A stretch of 35,847 nt of DNA from Desulfobacula sp. GTDB taxonomy: Bacteria; Desulfobacterota; Desulfobacteria; Desulfobacterales; Desulfobacteraceae. Every line of letters starts with the position of its first letter. The first letter of the stretch is position 1. The stretch covers positions 1 to 35,847 of the forward strand of contig JAIFMF010000121.1 in the NCBI GenBank assembly GCA_020048635.1, written 5' to 3'. The translations under genes and the position numbers were made by a program. Under the pieces are notes generated by a model that searched no databases, was not told the DNA's origin, and saw nothing but the letters and a program-made list of their open reading frames with translations. This document shows, one piece after another, positions 1 to 6,311 of this stretch.

Positions 1-1070
1 GGTTCATGGCGGTTGTCAAGGCCGACGGCTATGGTCATGGTGCTTTTAGAATTGCTGAAAAAGCCCTTCAGAGCGGGGCGGACCTGCTTGGAGTAGCCAG
101 GCTCCATGAAGCCTTTGAGCTGCGGAAGGTCGGCATAAGGGCACCTATTCTTGTATTTGGATATATCCACCCCTCACAGGCGGCACAGGCATCGGACCTT
201 GATATTATGATCACAGTGTACGGTCTTGAACCGGCAATACAGTTGTCTGATCAGGCCAAATCCTTTGGCAAACCCCTTAAGACCCATTTAAAGGTGGACA
301 CGGGAATGGGTCGGGTTGGAAAGATTATTGAAAAAAACCTGTTCGATAAAGACGCCCGGAAAAAAACGGTCAGAGACATCAAAGAAATTTTTGAGCTGCC
401 CGGCCTTGATTTTCAGGGGATTTATACCCATTTTGCAGCCGCGGACAATAAGGATAAAACCTATACCCATCTTCAGATTGAAGTATTTGACGCCTTGCTT
501 TGTGATTTAAAAAAGGCCGGGGTCGACATTGAAATCCGTCATGCAGCCAACAGTGCAGGAATCATTGAATTTCCACAAGCCCATTATGATATGGTCAGAG
601 CCGGCATCTCCCTTTACGGGCTTTATCCTTCCAGGGATGTGGATCACTCAAGGGTTAAGCTTTTTCCGGCAATGACCCTGAAATCCATTGTAACCTCGGT
701 CAGAAAAGTTCCGAAAGGTTTTTTTGTGAGTTATGGCATGACCCATGAAACTCAAAAAGAGACCGTCCTTGCTTCTGTGCCCATCGGCTATGCAGACGGG
801 TTTTCAAGACAGTTTTCATCCAACGGTGAAATGCTCGTCAAAGGGCGGATATCCCCGATTGTGGGCCGGGTCTGCATGGATCAGACCATCATTGATGTGG
901 GTCATATTCCAGGTGTCGGTATTGGGGATGAGGTTATTCTCATGGGCTCCCAGGGAAAGGAGACCCTTGGCGCTGATGATCTGGCAGACAGAATAAAGAC
1001 CATCAATTATGAGATTGTCTCTGCTTTAACCCCCAGGGTTAACCGAATTTATTCCGATATTATCCCTTGA
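1..1070 (+). CDS. alr: Alanine racemase, 3' part (5' end outside window)
   Basis: PLP-dependent enzyme that interconverts L- and D-alanine for peptidoglycan synthesis in the cytoplasm. The reading frame is open from the first base. The motif VVKADGYGHG, with the PLP-binding lysine, lies at the very start, where intact proteins have about 35 residues before it, so the true start is upstream of the window. Counting from the first visible Met (position 6), the lysine is residue 5 and the second catalytic residue, the Tyr of VSYGMTH, is residue 243. The signature PIGYADGFSR follows and the C-terminal beta domain is complete. The visible 354 residues plus the missing N-terminus fit the usual 370-390. 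The stop overlaps a candidate promoter for the next gene. The identification is firm. Confidence 0.96.
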   Translation, partial: FMAVVKADGYGHGAFRIAEKALQSGADLLGVARLHEAFELRKVGIRAPILVFGYIHPSQAAQASDLDIMITVYGLEPAIQLSDQAKSFGKPLKTHLKVDTGMGRVGKIIEKNLFDKDARKKTVRDIKEIFELPGLDFQGIYTHFAAADNKDKTYTHLQIEVFDALLCDLKKAGVDIEIRHAANSAGIIEFPQAHYDMVRAGISLYGLYPSRDVDHSRVKLFPAMTLKSIVTSVRKVPKGFFVSYGMTHETQKETVLASVPIGYADGFSRQFSSNGEMLVKGRISPIVGRVCMDQTIIDVGHIPGVGIGDEVILMGSQGKETLGADDLADRIKTINYEIVSALTPRVNRIYSDIIP

Positions 1071-1095
1071 CATTGTTTGATTATATAAGTAGATA
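1067..1095 (+). promoter_or_regulatory. Candidate sigma70 promoter for the IHF-like gene
   Basis: A perfect TTGACA (1067-1072) overlaps the alr stop codon. Seventeen bases later is TAGATA (1090-1095), a weak -10 with three matches to TATAAT. The predicted transcript would start near 1102, about 35 bases before the GTG start. Only the -35 is convincing. Confidence 0.35.
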
Positions 1096-1137
1096 TCTTG
1101 TTTAATTCTAAACAGTTAATATAGGAAATAAAGAACA

Positions 1138-1428
1138 GTGGCCTTTACAAAAACAACCATCATTGAGAAAATAGCCGGGAAAAATAATTATACACCTTCC
1201 CAGGCCAAAGACATCATCGAAACAATGCTTGAAATCATCAAGGAAACCCTGACCGCCGGAGAAGACATCATGATTTCAGGTTTCGGAAAATTCCAGGTCA
1301 ATGAAAAAGCATCGCGCAAGGGGAGAAACCCTGCAACCGGCAAAGACATGATGCTGGGAAAAAGGCGGGTTGTGACATTTAAGTGTGCCGGCCGTCTGAG
1401 AGATGAAATCAACGGCGAAAATGAATGA
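1138..1428 (+). CDS. ihfA: Integration host factor alpha-like / HU-family DNA-bending protein
   Basis: A 96-residue nucleoid protein that binds the DNA minor groove and bends it. The beta-arm motif GRNPATG with its intercalating proline is present, preceded by ISGFGKF and followed by KRRVVTFK, the pattern of IHF alpha/HU. Length is typical. The start is a GTG preceded by AGGAA (1123-1127) at about ten bases, a weak SD. Its last codons overlap the mobB start by four bases (ATGA), which suggests translational coupling. Whether it is IHF alpha or another HU-family paralogue cannot be settled by eye; the K/R-rich C-terminus and lack of a long tail fit IHF alpha best. Confidence 0.88.
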   Translation: MAFTKTTIIEKIAGKNNYTPSQAKDIIETMLEIIKETLTAGEDIMISGFGKFQVNEKASRKGRNPATGKDMMLGKRRVVTFKCAGRLRDEINGENE

Positions 1429-1919
1429 CCGCGGATATCATCACCATTGTTGGAAAGTCAGATTCCGGAAAGACGACCCTGCTTGAAAAACTGATTGCAG
1501 AACTGACACAGCGGGGGTATCGGATCGGAACTGTAAAACATGCCCACGACGGGTTTGAAATGGATAAGAAAGGAAAAGACAGCCAGCGGCACAGAAAGGC
1601 CGGGGCCCTTGCCACGCTGGTCATTACCGATGATCAAATCGCCCTGATCAGGGATGACCGGACAAGCTACATTGAAAAGATGAAGACCTATCTTTTGGGA
1701 GTGGATATTATCCTGGCCGAAGGGTTTAAACGGCAGCGTCTTCCCAAAATCGAGATTTTCAGGACAAACAGCGGGCACAAAGAACCCTTGTGCATGGAGG
1801 ATGACACCTTGATTGCCTTTGTCACAGATTCCGGCTATAAACCGGATGTGCCCATATTCGGGCTTGAAGATATCGACAAAATTGCTGATTTTATCGAAGA
1901 AAATTATTTTAGAAAATAG
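1425..1919 (+). CDS. mobB: Molybdopterin-guanine dinucleotide biosynthesis adapter MobB
   Basis: GTP-binding P-loop protein that assists MobA in attaching GMP to molybdopterin, serving molybdenum or tungsten enzymes such as formate dehydrogenases. The N-terminus IITIVGKSDSGKTTL is the Walker A motif (GKSDSGKT, about residues 10-17). TVKHAHDGFEMDKKGKDS and the DIILAEGFKRQRLPKIE block are characteristic of MobB. The 164-residue length is normal. ATG lies inside the final codons of the IHF-like gene (ATGA overlap). Pairing of mobB with a nucleoid protein is unusual, and no mobA is visible in the window. Confidence 0.93.
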   Translation: MTADIITIVGKSDSGKTTLLEKLIAELTQRGYRIGTVKHAHDGFEMDKKGKDSQRHRKAGALATLVITDDQIALIRDDRTSYIEKMKTYLLGVDIILAEGFKRQRLPKIEIFRTNSGHKEPLCMEDDTLIAFVTDSGYKPDVPIFGLEDIDKIADFIEENYFRK

Positions 1920-1923
1920 CAAA

Positions 1924-2802
1924 GTGGGAAAAAAAGATTCTATCTTAGAAATCCGGCGACTCTTTGTCTTTATCATACCCCTGGTTCTTGTTTTATTTTC
2001 CCATATCTGCATGGCGGATCAGGAAAAGTCCTCGACCAGTGACTGTATCACAAGGCTTGAAACAGGAACCGTTAACTGGACTACAGGCGCGATAACGGCT
2101 ATGGGCAAGGCCTTTCCCGGGGATCAAAGTCAGTCGGCAAAAGAATCGGTTTTTTGGTCTGCAAGGGCGGATGCCGTCAGAAATATCATAGCCATCTTAA
2201 AACAGATAAAAATTAACAATGAACTAAGTGTGAGTGAATATGCATCCACAAGCAATGTTATCCTGACCGGCCTGGAAAAAACGGCAAGGGAAGCCATTGC
2301 CACAAAACAGGTTTACACTTCTGCCCTTGCCGTTGAAATAACAATAGAGGCAAGTATGTTCGGCGGATTTTTACAACTGATATTGCCTGAAGAAATCCGA
2401 CAGATTCCCAAAATAAATCCTGAAATAAATCCGAAAAAGGTTCCGGGAATCGGAAAAAGCCTTCATTCCGGTTTGATCATCGATGCAAGAGGGATTGGCA
2501 TTGAACCTGTCCTTGACCCTGTCATTGTCAGCGAACAGGGGCATGAAGTTTATTCCTCTGTTTTTATCAGCAGGGAATTTGCAGTTCAGAGTGGGGTCTG
2601 CAAATATGTCTGCAACCTGGATCAGGCCTTGCAGGACAAGAGAATCGGGGATAACCCGCTGATTTTAAAAGGCCTTCGAAAAGAAGGCAGGCAAAATGCT
2701 ACCCTTGTTATCAGCATGTCGGATTACCTTGCTCTGGAAAAAGCAACAGAACGCCATACCTTCCTAAATGAATGCAAGGTGATTATTGTGCGGGATCAAT
2801 AA
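1924..2802 (+). CDS. Exported LPP20-like protein of unknown function
   Basis: The reading frame is open far into mobB, but the likely start is the GTG four bases after the mobB stop. It gives 292 residues beginning with a short basic stretch and a hydrophobic signal segment (RRLFVFIIPLVLVLFSHICMA) whose C-M-A end suits signal peptidase I. No clear SD is present, so translation may be coupled to mobB. The mature N-terminal half has a pattern (GKAF, then SARADAVRNI, ILTGLEKTAREA, Val-rich strands) resembling LPP20 and FlgT-N type domains, where an ARADA-like helix is typical. No catalytic motif is seen. The 3' end overlaps panC on the other strand by 20 bases. Function is unknown; the LPP20-like assignment is by pattern only. 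Confidence 0.62.
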   Translation: MGKKDSILEIRRLFVFIIPLVLVLFSHICMADQEKSSTSDCITRLETGTVNWTTGAITAMGKAFPGDQSQSAKESVFWSARADAVRNIIAILKQIKINNELSVSEYASTSNVILTGLEKTAREAIATKQVYTSALAVEITIEASMFGGFLQLILPEEIRQIPKINPEINPKKVPGIGKSLHSGLIIDARGIGIEPVLDPVIVSEQGHEVYSSVFISREFAVQSGVCKYVCNLDQALQDKRIGDNPLILKGLRKEGRQNATLVISMSDYLALEKATERHTFLNECKVIIVRDQ

Positions 2803-3634
2803 GGGCATTGTCGATCAGCCTTGTTTTTCCTACCTTCACCGCCAGGGCAAGCAAAACCTTTTTTTCAATAACTTTAATTTCCTCAAGGGTTTCAGGTTGA
2901 CAAAAAGAAACATATTCTACCTTTGTTTCAGGAAAGGAATGGATCAAAGAGTCTATTTTGCTTCTGATATCGGCTGTATTTTTTTCTCCTTTGGCCAGGA
3001 GTTCTTTGGCCAGGGCTAATGATCTGGACAGACTTAAAGCGGAAGTCCTCTCAGATTTTGAAAGGTAGGCATTCCTAGAGCTCATGGCCAGCCCGTCTTT
3101 TTCCCTGATGATGTCTCCTGCCACAATTTCTATATCAAAATCAAGATCGAGGACGAGTTGACGGATGATCTGGAGCTGCTGATAATCCTTCATTCCGAAT
3201 ACGGCCTTATCCGGCATGACAATATTGAATAATTTGGTGACAACGACGGCAACTCCGGCAAAATGAACAGGTCGGAATTTTCCGCATAAATGATTGGGCA
3301 AAGATTGAAGTTTGATTTCCGTTTGAAAATTTTCAGGATAGATATCTTCTTTTATCGGCAAAAACACTGCTGTCACCCCGGCTTTTTCGGCAAGGGAAAG
3401 ATCATTTTCAATATTTCTGGGATAGGAGCTTAAATCCTCGTTGGGACCGAACTGGGTCGGGTTGACAAAGATGCTTAAGACCAGCTCATCACACAGAGGC
3501 CTGCCTTTTTCCATGAGAGATACATGACCCTGGTGAAGATATCCCATGGTAGGGACGAAGCACAGGGTCCGGGATTCTTTTTTTTTGTTTTTGGACCAGG
3601 CCTGCATGTCGGCTTTTGTTTTTATAATTTCCAC
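2783..3634 (-). CDS. panC: Pantothenate synthetase
   Basis: ATP-dependent condensation of pantoate and beta-alanine to pantothenate, the vitamin precursor of CoA. Family signatures appear in order: PTMGYLHQGH (the HIGH-like motif), FVNPTQFGPNEDLSSYPR, GKFRPVHFAGV, FGMKDYQQL and the SSRNAYLS loop that replaces KMSKS. The 283-residue length is standard. The start is GTG, and the preceding TAG of a small upstream frame overlaps it by one base, implying translational coupling. The usual partner panB is not visible. The 3' end overlaps the convergent exported-protein gene by 20 bases. Confidence 0.95.
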   Translation of the reverse strand: MEIIKTKADMQAWSKNKKKESRTLCFVPTMGYLHQGHVSLMEKGRPLCDELVLSIFVNPTQFGPNEDLSSYPRNIENDLSLAEKAGVTAVFLPIKEDIYPENFQTEIKLQSLPNHLCGKFRPVHFAGVAVVVTKLFNIVMPDKAVFGMKDYQQLQIIRQLVLDLDFDIEIVAGDIIREKDGLAMSSRNAYLSKSERTSALSLSRSLALAKELLAKGEKNTADIRSKIDSLIHSFPETKVEYVSFCQPETLEEIKVIEKKVLLALAVKVGKTRLIDNALIDPAQ

Positions 3635-3767
3635 TATTTTTCCAGCTCCTCTTTTACGGCAATCCCCATATCCAGTTCAGAACCAGGTTCATGATGATTT
3701 TTTGAAAATCATGGGGTTGAATATAGCGCTCCACGATGGAATTAATATTGAATATGTTTGAGATCAT
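3634..3767 (-). pseudogene. Small frame-disrupted reading frame upstream of panC
   Basis: From the ATG at 3767 the minus strand encodes MISNIFNINSIVERYIQPHD and about 14 more residues before running into a stop. A second frame takes over near 3680, ends DMGIAVKEELEK, and stops with a TAG that overlaps the panC GTG by one base. The span is 134 bases, one short of 45 codons, so a single lost base would join the two frames into a 44-residue helical protein. It may be a small gene broken by a frameshift, or chance. No SD is seen for the ATG. The protein was not recognised. Confidence 0.28.
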
Positions 3768-3772
3768 AACCA

Positions 3773-3799
3773 TTGACTTGTATCAGTTTAAAATATAAG
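3773..3799 (+). promoter_or_regulatory. Candidate promoter for the HD-domain gene
   Basis: TTGACT (3773-3778) and TATAAG (3794-3799) each match five of six consensus bases, but the spacer is only 15 bases. The site lies about 55 bases before the ATG at 3852. Confidence 0.4.
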
Positions 3800-3851
3800 G
3801 GTGATCTTAACGATATTGGCCTGAAAATGCAATAAGATTAAAGGAATTGTC

Positions 3852-4430
3852 ATGACTTCATACATCCCGAAAAGAGAAGATGCGTTTCTGCTGTTAAAAA
3901 AATATAATCACAAGGACAGCCTCATCCGACATGCCCTGGCAGTTGAAGCCGTCATGGCGCATTTTGCGAAACGATTCAATGAAGATGAGGAAAAATGGCG
4001 GGTGATAGGCCTGGTACACGATCTTGACTATGAACTCTATCCGGACCAGCACTGCAAAAAATGCGTGGATCTGTTCAGGGAACACAACTGGCCCGAGGAT
4101 TATATCCGGGCCGTCATCAGTCACGGCTGGGGGCTCTGCACCGATGTGAAGCCTGAAACCAATCTTGAGAAAACCCTTTATGCCATTGATGAGCTGACCG
4201 GTCTTGTGGCCAGTGCTGCCATTGTCCGGCCGTCCAAAAGCGTTCTCGATATCACGGCAAAATCCGTGAAAGGCAAATTCAAGGACAAAAGCTTTGCTGC
4301 AGGGGTGGACCGGGAAGTCATCAAAAAAGGGGCTGAATTTCTCGGCATGGAATTGTCGGACCTGATGACCGAAGTGATCCGGGGTATGCAGCCAGCGGCG
4401 GAAGTGATCGGACTGAAAGGTAATTTATAG
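3852..4430 (+). CDS. HD-domain phosphohydrolase-like protein
   Basis: A 192-residue cytoplasmic protein with a single HD domain. Metal-ligand candidates are His27, the His56-Asp57 pair in LVHDLDYE and Asp113 in YAIDELTGLV, with a further His in VISHGWG. This is the arrangement of the HDIG/HD family of metal-dependent phosphohydrolases. The natural substrate cannot be told; relatives are often annotated as HD superfamily hydrolases. AAGGA sits about six bases before the ATG, supporting the start. A strong hairpin follows the stop. It stands alone between panC and cobT, which are both on the other strand. Confidence 0.85.
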   Translation: MTSYIPKREDAFLLLKKYNHKDSLIRHALAVEAVMAHFAKRFNEDEEKWRVIGLVHDLDYELYPDQHCKKCVDLFREHNWPEDYIRAVISHGWGLCTDVKPETNLEKTLYAIDELTGLVASAAIVRPSKSVLDITAKSVKGKFKDKSFAAGVDREVIKKGAEFLGMELSDLMTEVIRGMQPAAEVIGLKGNL

Positions 4431-4438
4431 AATACGCA

Positions 4439-4470
4439 CCGGGTCATGGCAGATCAAAACCATGACCCGG
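4439..4470. terminator. Hairpin between convergent HD-protein and cobT genes
   Basis: A perfect 11-bp inverted repeat, CCGGGTCATGG (4439-4449) and CCATGACCCGG (4460-4470), encloses a 10-base loop. It begins nine bases after the HD-protein stop and ends 12 bases before the cobT stop. Neither side has a strong T run, so it is terminator-like and possibly bidirectional. Confidence 0.6.
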
Positions 4471-4481
4471 GCGGTTTAAAC

Positions 4482-5543
4482 TTATTGAGCGTTTTTAATT
4501 CCCACTTCTGCAAAAGTCTTGATATCGGCCAGAATTCTTGTGGCAAGATCCAGAAGTTCCATGCAGACCGCCGCCCCTGTCCCCTCACCCAGCCTGAATT
4601 TCAGATCGATCAGCGGTTCAAGTCCGAGTCGGTCATACATGAAGGCATGGCCGATTTCAACGGATTGATGACTGGCAAAAAGGTAATTTTTTGCCGCAGG
4701 ACAGAGCTCACACGCAATCAGGGCGCCTGCTGTGGAAATGAGCCCGTCACAGATCACCGGGATGCCCCGGGCCGCCGCGCCCAGCACAAGACCGGCAAGT
4801 GCCCCGATTTCAAGCCCGCCGACTTTGGAAAGCACATCAATGGGGTCGGAAGGGTCAGGCTTATGAAGGGCCAGGCCTTTTTTAATCACGGCAATCTTGT
4901 TTTTCAGCATGCGGTCATCAATGCCGGTGCCGCGACCGGTCAGTTTTTCAACCTCAATGCCGGAAAAAGCGGCGATAATGGCAGATGACGGGGTAGTGTT
5001 ACCAATGCCCATGTCGCCTGTGCCCAAAAGATCCACCCGTGCTTCAGCCTCAAGTTCATTTACGATTTCGATCCCGGCTTCAATGGATAAAATGGCCTCT
5101 TCCCTTGTCATGGCCGGTTCTTTTGTGAAATTGGCAGCCCCATACCTCACTTTTTTATGGAAGATGGGCAGATCCGGTTCAAAGTCAAAATTTACGCCGA
5201 TGTCGGCAGCCTTTACAATGGCACCGGCATGTTTGCCGATGATATTCACCGATGCCCCGTTATGGGCAAAATTATATACCATCTGTGGGGTGACCTCGGA
5301 TGGAAAAAGGCTCACCCCTTCTTCGGTCACGCCGTGGTCGCCCGCACAGGTCACGATCCATTTGTTGGTCAGCTTTACGTCAATGGTGCCTTTGATGGCG
5401 GCGAGCCGGGCAGAAATATCCTCCATAATCCCAAGGCTTTTGGCAGGTTTTGCCTGGTTGGCAAGTCGTTCTTTTGCCGCATGAAAAACGTCTTCATTCA
5501 GTGTTTTTTTAATGGATGAAAGGGTCTGGTCTAAAAGTCTCAT
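4482..5543 (-). CDS. cobT: Nicotinate-nucleotide-dimethylbenzimidazole phosphoribosyltransferase
   Basis: Activates the lower-ligand base of cobalamin by transferring phosphoribose from nicotinate mononucleotide to a benzimidazole-type base. Signatures: CAGDHGVTEEGVSLFPSEVT, LLGTGDMGIGNTTPSSAI, GRGTGIDD, KVGGLEIGAL and the catalytic glutamate region RLGEGTGAA near the C-terminus. It has 353 residues, as usual. The frame extends to a GTG at 5552, but AGAGG lies six to seven bases before the ATG at 5543 and overlaps that GTG, so the ATG is preferred. Upstream lie a collapsed thiC-like gene, an intrinsic terminator and a cobalamin riboswitch, so cobT is probably repressed when B12 is plentiful. 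Confidence 0.97.
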   Translation of the reverse strand: MRLLDQTLSSIKKTLNEDVFHAAKERLANQAKPAKSLGIMEDISARLAAIKGTIDVKLTNKWIVTCAGDHGVTEEGVSLFPSEVTPQMVYNFAHNGASVNIIGKHAGAIVKAADIGVNFDFEPDLPIFHKKVRYGAANFTKEPAMTREEAILSIEAGIEIVNELEAEARVDLLGTGDMGIGNTTPSSAIIAAFSGIEVEKLTGRGTGIDDRMLKNKIAVIKKGLALHKPDPSDPIDVLSKVGGLEIGALAGLVLGAAARGIPVICDGLISTAGALIACELCPAAKNYLFASHQSVEIGHAFMYDRLGLEPLIDLKFRLGEGTGAAVCMELLDLATRILADIKTFAEVGIKNAQ

Positions 5544-5548
5544 AATAA

Positions 5549-5785
5549 TCACCTCTTATATGTAATATCGGTTTCAAATATCTCCATGACTTTTTTTATG
5601 GCGCAAAAATCTCCGCACATGGTGCAGGTTTATTTTTTGAGAGGCATTCTTTTCTGTCTTGTGGTTTTTGCAATATCCGGGAATAAAAGATACTTCTCAA
5701 GGTCACAGATATCCGAAGAATGTTCCGATGGAGTCATTTCCCGCGTCAGGATGCCCTTCCGGGCAGATTCAAGTTGTGTGGTCAT
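5549..5785 (-). pseudogene. Collapsed ThiC-family gene, probably bzaF (5-hydroxybenzimidazole synthase)
   Basis: The minus strand has an ATG at 5785 behind GAGGAA and encodes MTTQLESARKGILTREM, the canonical ThiC-family N-terminus. After a short junction it continues as LFPDIAKTTRQKRMPLKK, an in-frame TAA, then TCTMCGDFCAIKKVMEIFE, the C-terminal iron-sulfur cysteine motif of ThiC-type radical SAM enzymes. Intact proteins have about 430 residues; here some 350 codons between start and tail are gone, plus a nonsense codon just before the cysteines. The tail stops at the cobT SD. Position between a cobalamin riboswitch and cobT is the known context of bzaF, the ThiC paralogue making the B12 lower ligand anaerobically, so bzaF decay is more likely than thiC. 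ThiC-family identity is seen in sequence; the bzaF assignment is inference. Confidence 0.8.
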
Positions 5786-5817
5786 AGTTTCCTCGCTATG
5801 AAAGCCCTCGCAGAATC

Positions 5818-5858
5818 AAAAAAGGTTCTGCAAGCGCTTATGTCTTGCAAAACCTTTT
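5818..5858 (-). terminator. Intrinsic terminator downstream of the cobalamin riboswitch
   Basis: On the minus strand AAAAGGTTTTGCAAG pairs with CTTGCAGAACCTTTT (15 pairs, one G-T) around a nine-base loop and runs directly into a T tract. It lies just after the riboswitch and before the thiC-like remnant. It fits a transcription-attenuation switch acting on the remnant and cobT. Confidence 0.82.
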
Positions 5859-5879
5859 GCCATCAGGTTCCACTCTTTA

Positions 5880-6035
5880 AATCGCCCGGCTCGTCTTCTG
5901 GCTTCCGGCATTAAACCTGTTTTGATCACCTTCCCGTTTTCACAGTGGCATTATTCCAAAACAGATATTTCCGGTTACAGCGGCGGGACCGCCACGGATT
6001 TTCACCGTGTTCCGTTGACCAGCGCAATCCTTAAA
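5880..6035 (-). promoter_or_regulatory. Cobalamin (B12) riboswitch
   Basis: Read on the minus strand, the conserved elements appear in order: GGAACACGGTGAAAATCCG, the CGGTCCCGCCGCTGTAACCG core, ATGCCACTG (B12 box, complement near 5943-5951), GGGAAGGTG, and GCCGGAAGCCAGAAGAC closed by GAGCCGGGCG. This is the standard adenosylcobalamin aptamer order. A terminator follows within about 30 bases. B12 binding is expected to reduce expression of the downstream thiC-like remnant and cobT. Confidence 0.93.
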
Positions 6036-6045
6036 ATTGATCCTT

Positions 6046-6073
6046 ATGTATAAAAAGTACACGTCTATGTCAA
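6046..6073 (-). promoter_or_regulatory. Candidate promoter of the riboswitch-cobT transcript
   Basis: On the minus strand a perfect TTGACA (6073-6068) is followed 15 bases later by TATACA (6052-6047), or 17 bases later by the poorer TACATA. Transcription would start about ten bases before the riboswitch. Position and the perfect -35 are the main support. Confidence 0.55.
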
Positions 6074-6311
6074 TATTTTTTTTCCCCTGATTGCGGAGGT
6101 CAATTTTGCGATCATCCCCCGGGAGCCCTGGAAATCGTTCCCTATAAGGAAAGAGGATACAATCAAATGATTAAGCTTTGTGGGAAGGCGATAAGATGCT
6201 GCAGGATTAAATTTATTGAGTAGTGGTATTTTTTTAATTTTTTATATGGTATTGTTTTTCCATCGCACAAAAGATCGAAACTATCTGTAAGACATGTAAA
6301 GCTTCCAAGCT

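Noticed and set aside
3694..3712. Inverted repeat ATGATTTT-TTG-AAAATCAT upstream of panC
   Set aside because: AT-rich eight-pair stem in an AT-rich spacer, not placed as terminator or operator; could be chance.
4446..4988. 180-codon plus-strand frame antisense to cobT
   Set aside because: cobT motifs on the other strand explain the region fully; the frame starts inside a terminator hairpin.
5586..5801. Plus-strand open frame of 71 codons opposite the thiC-like remnant
   Set aside because: The minus strand carries recognisable ThiC-family sequence with an SD; the plus frame has no SD and no recognisable content.
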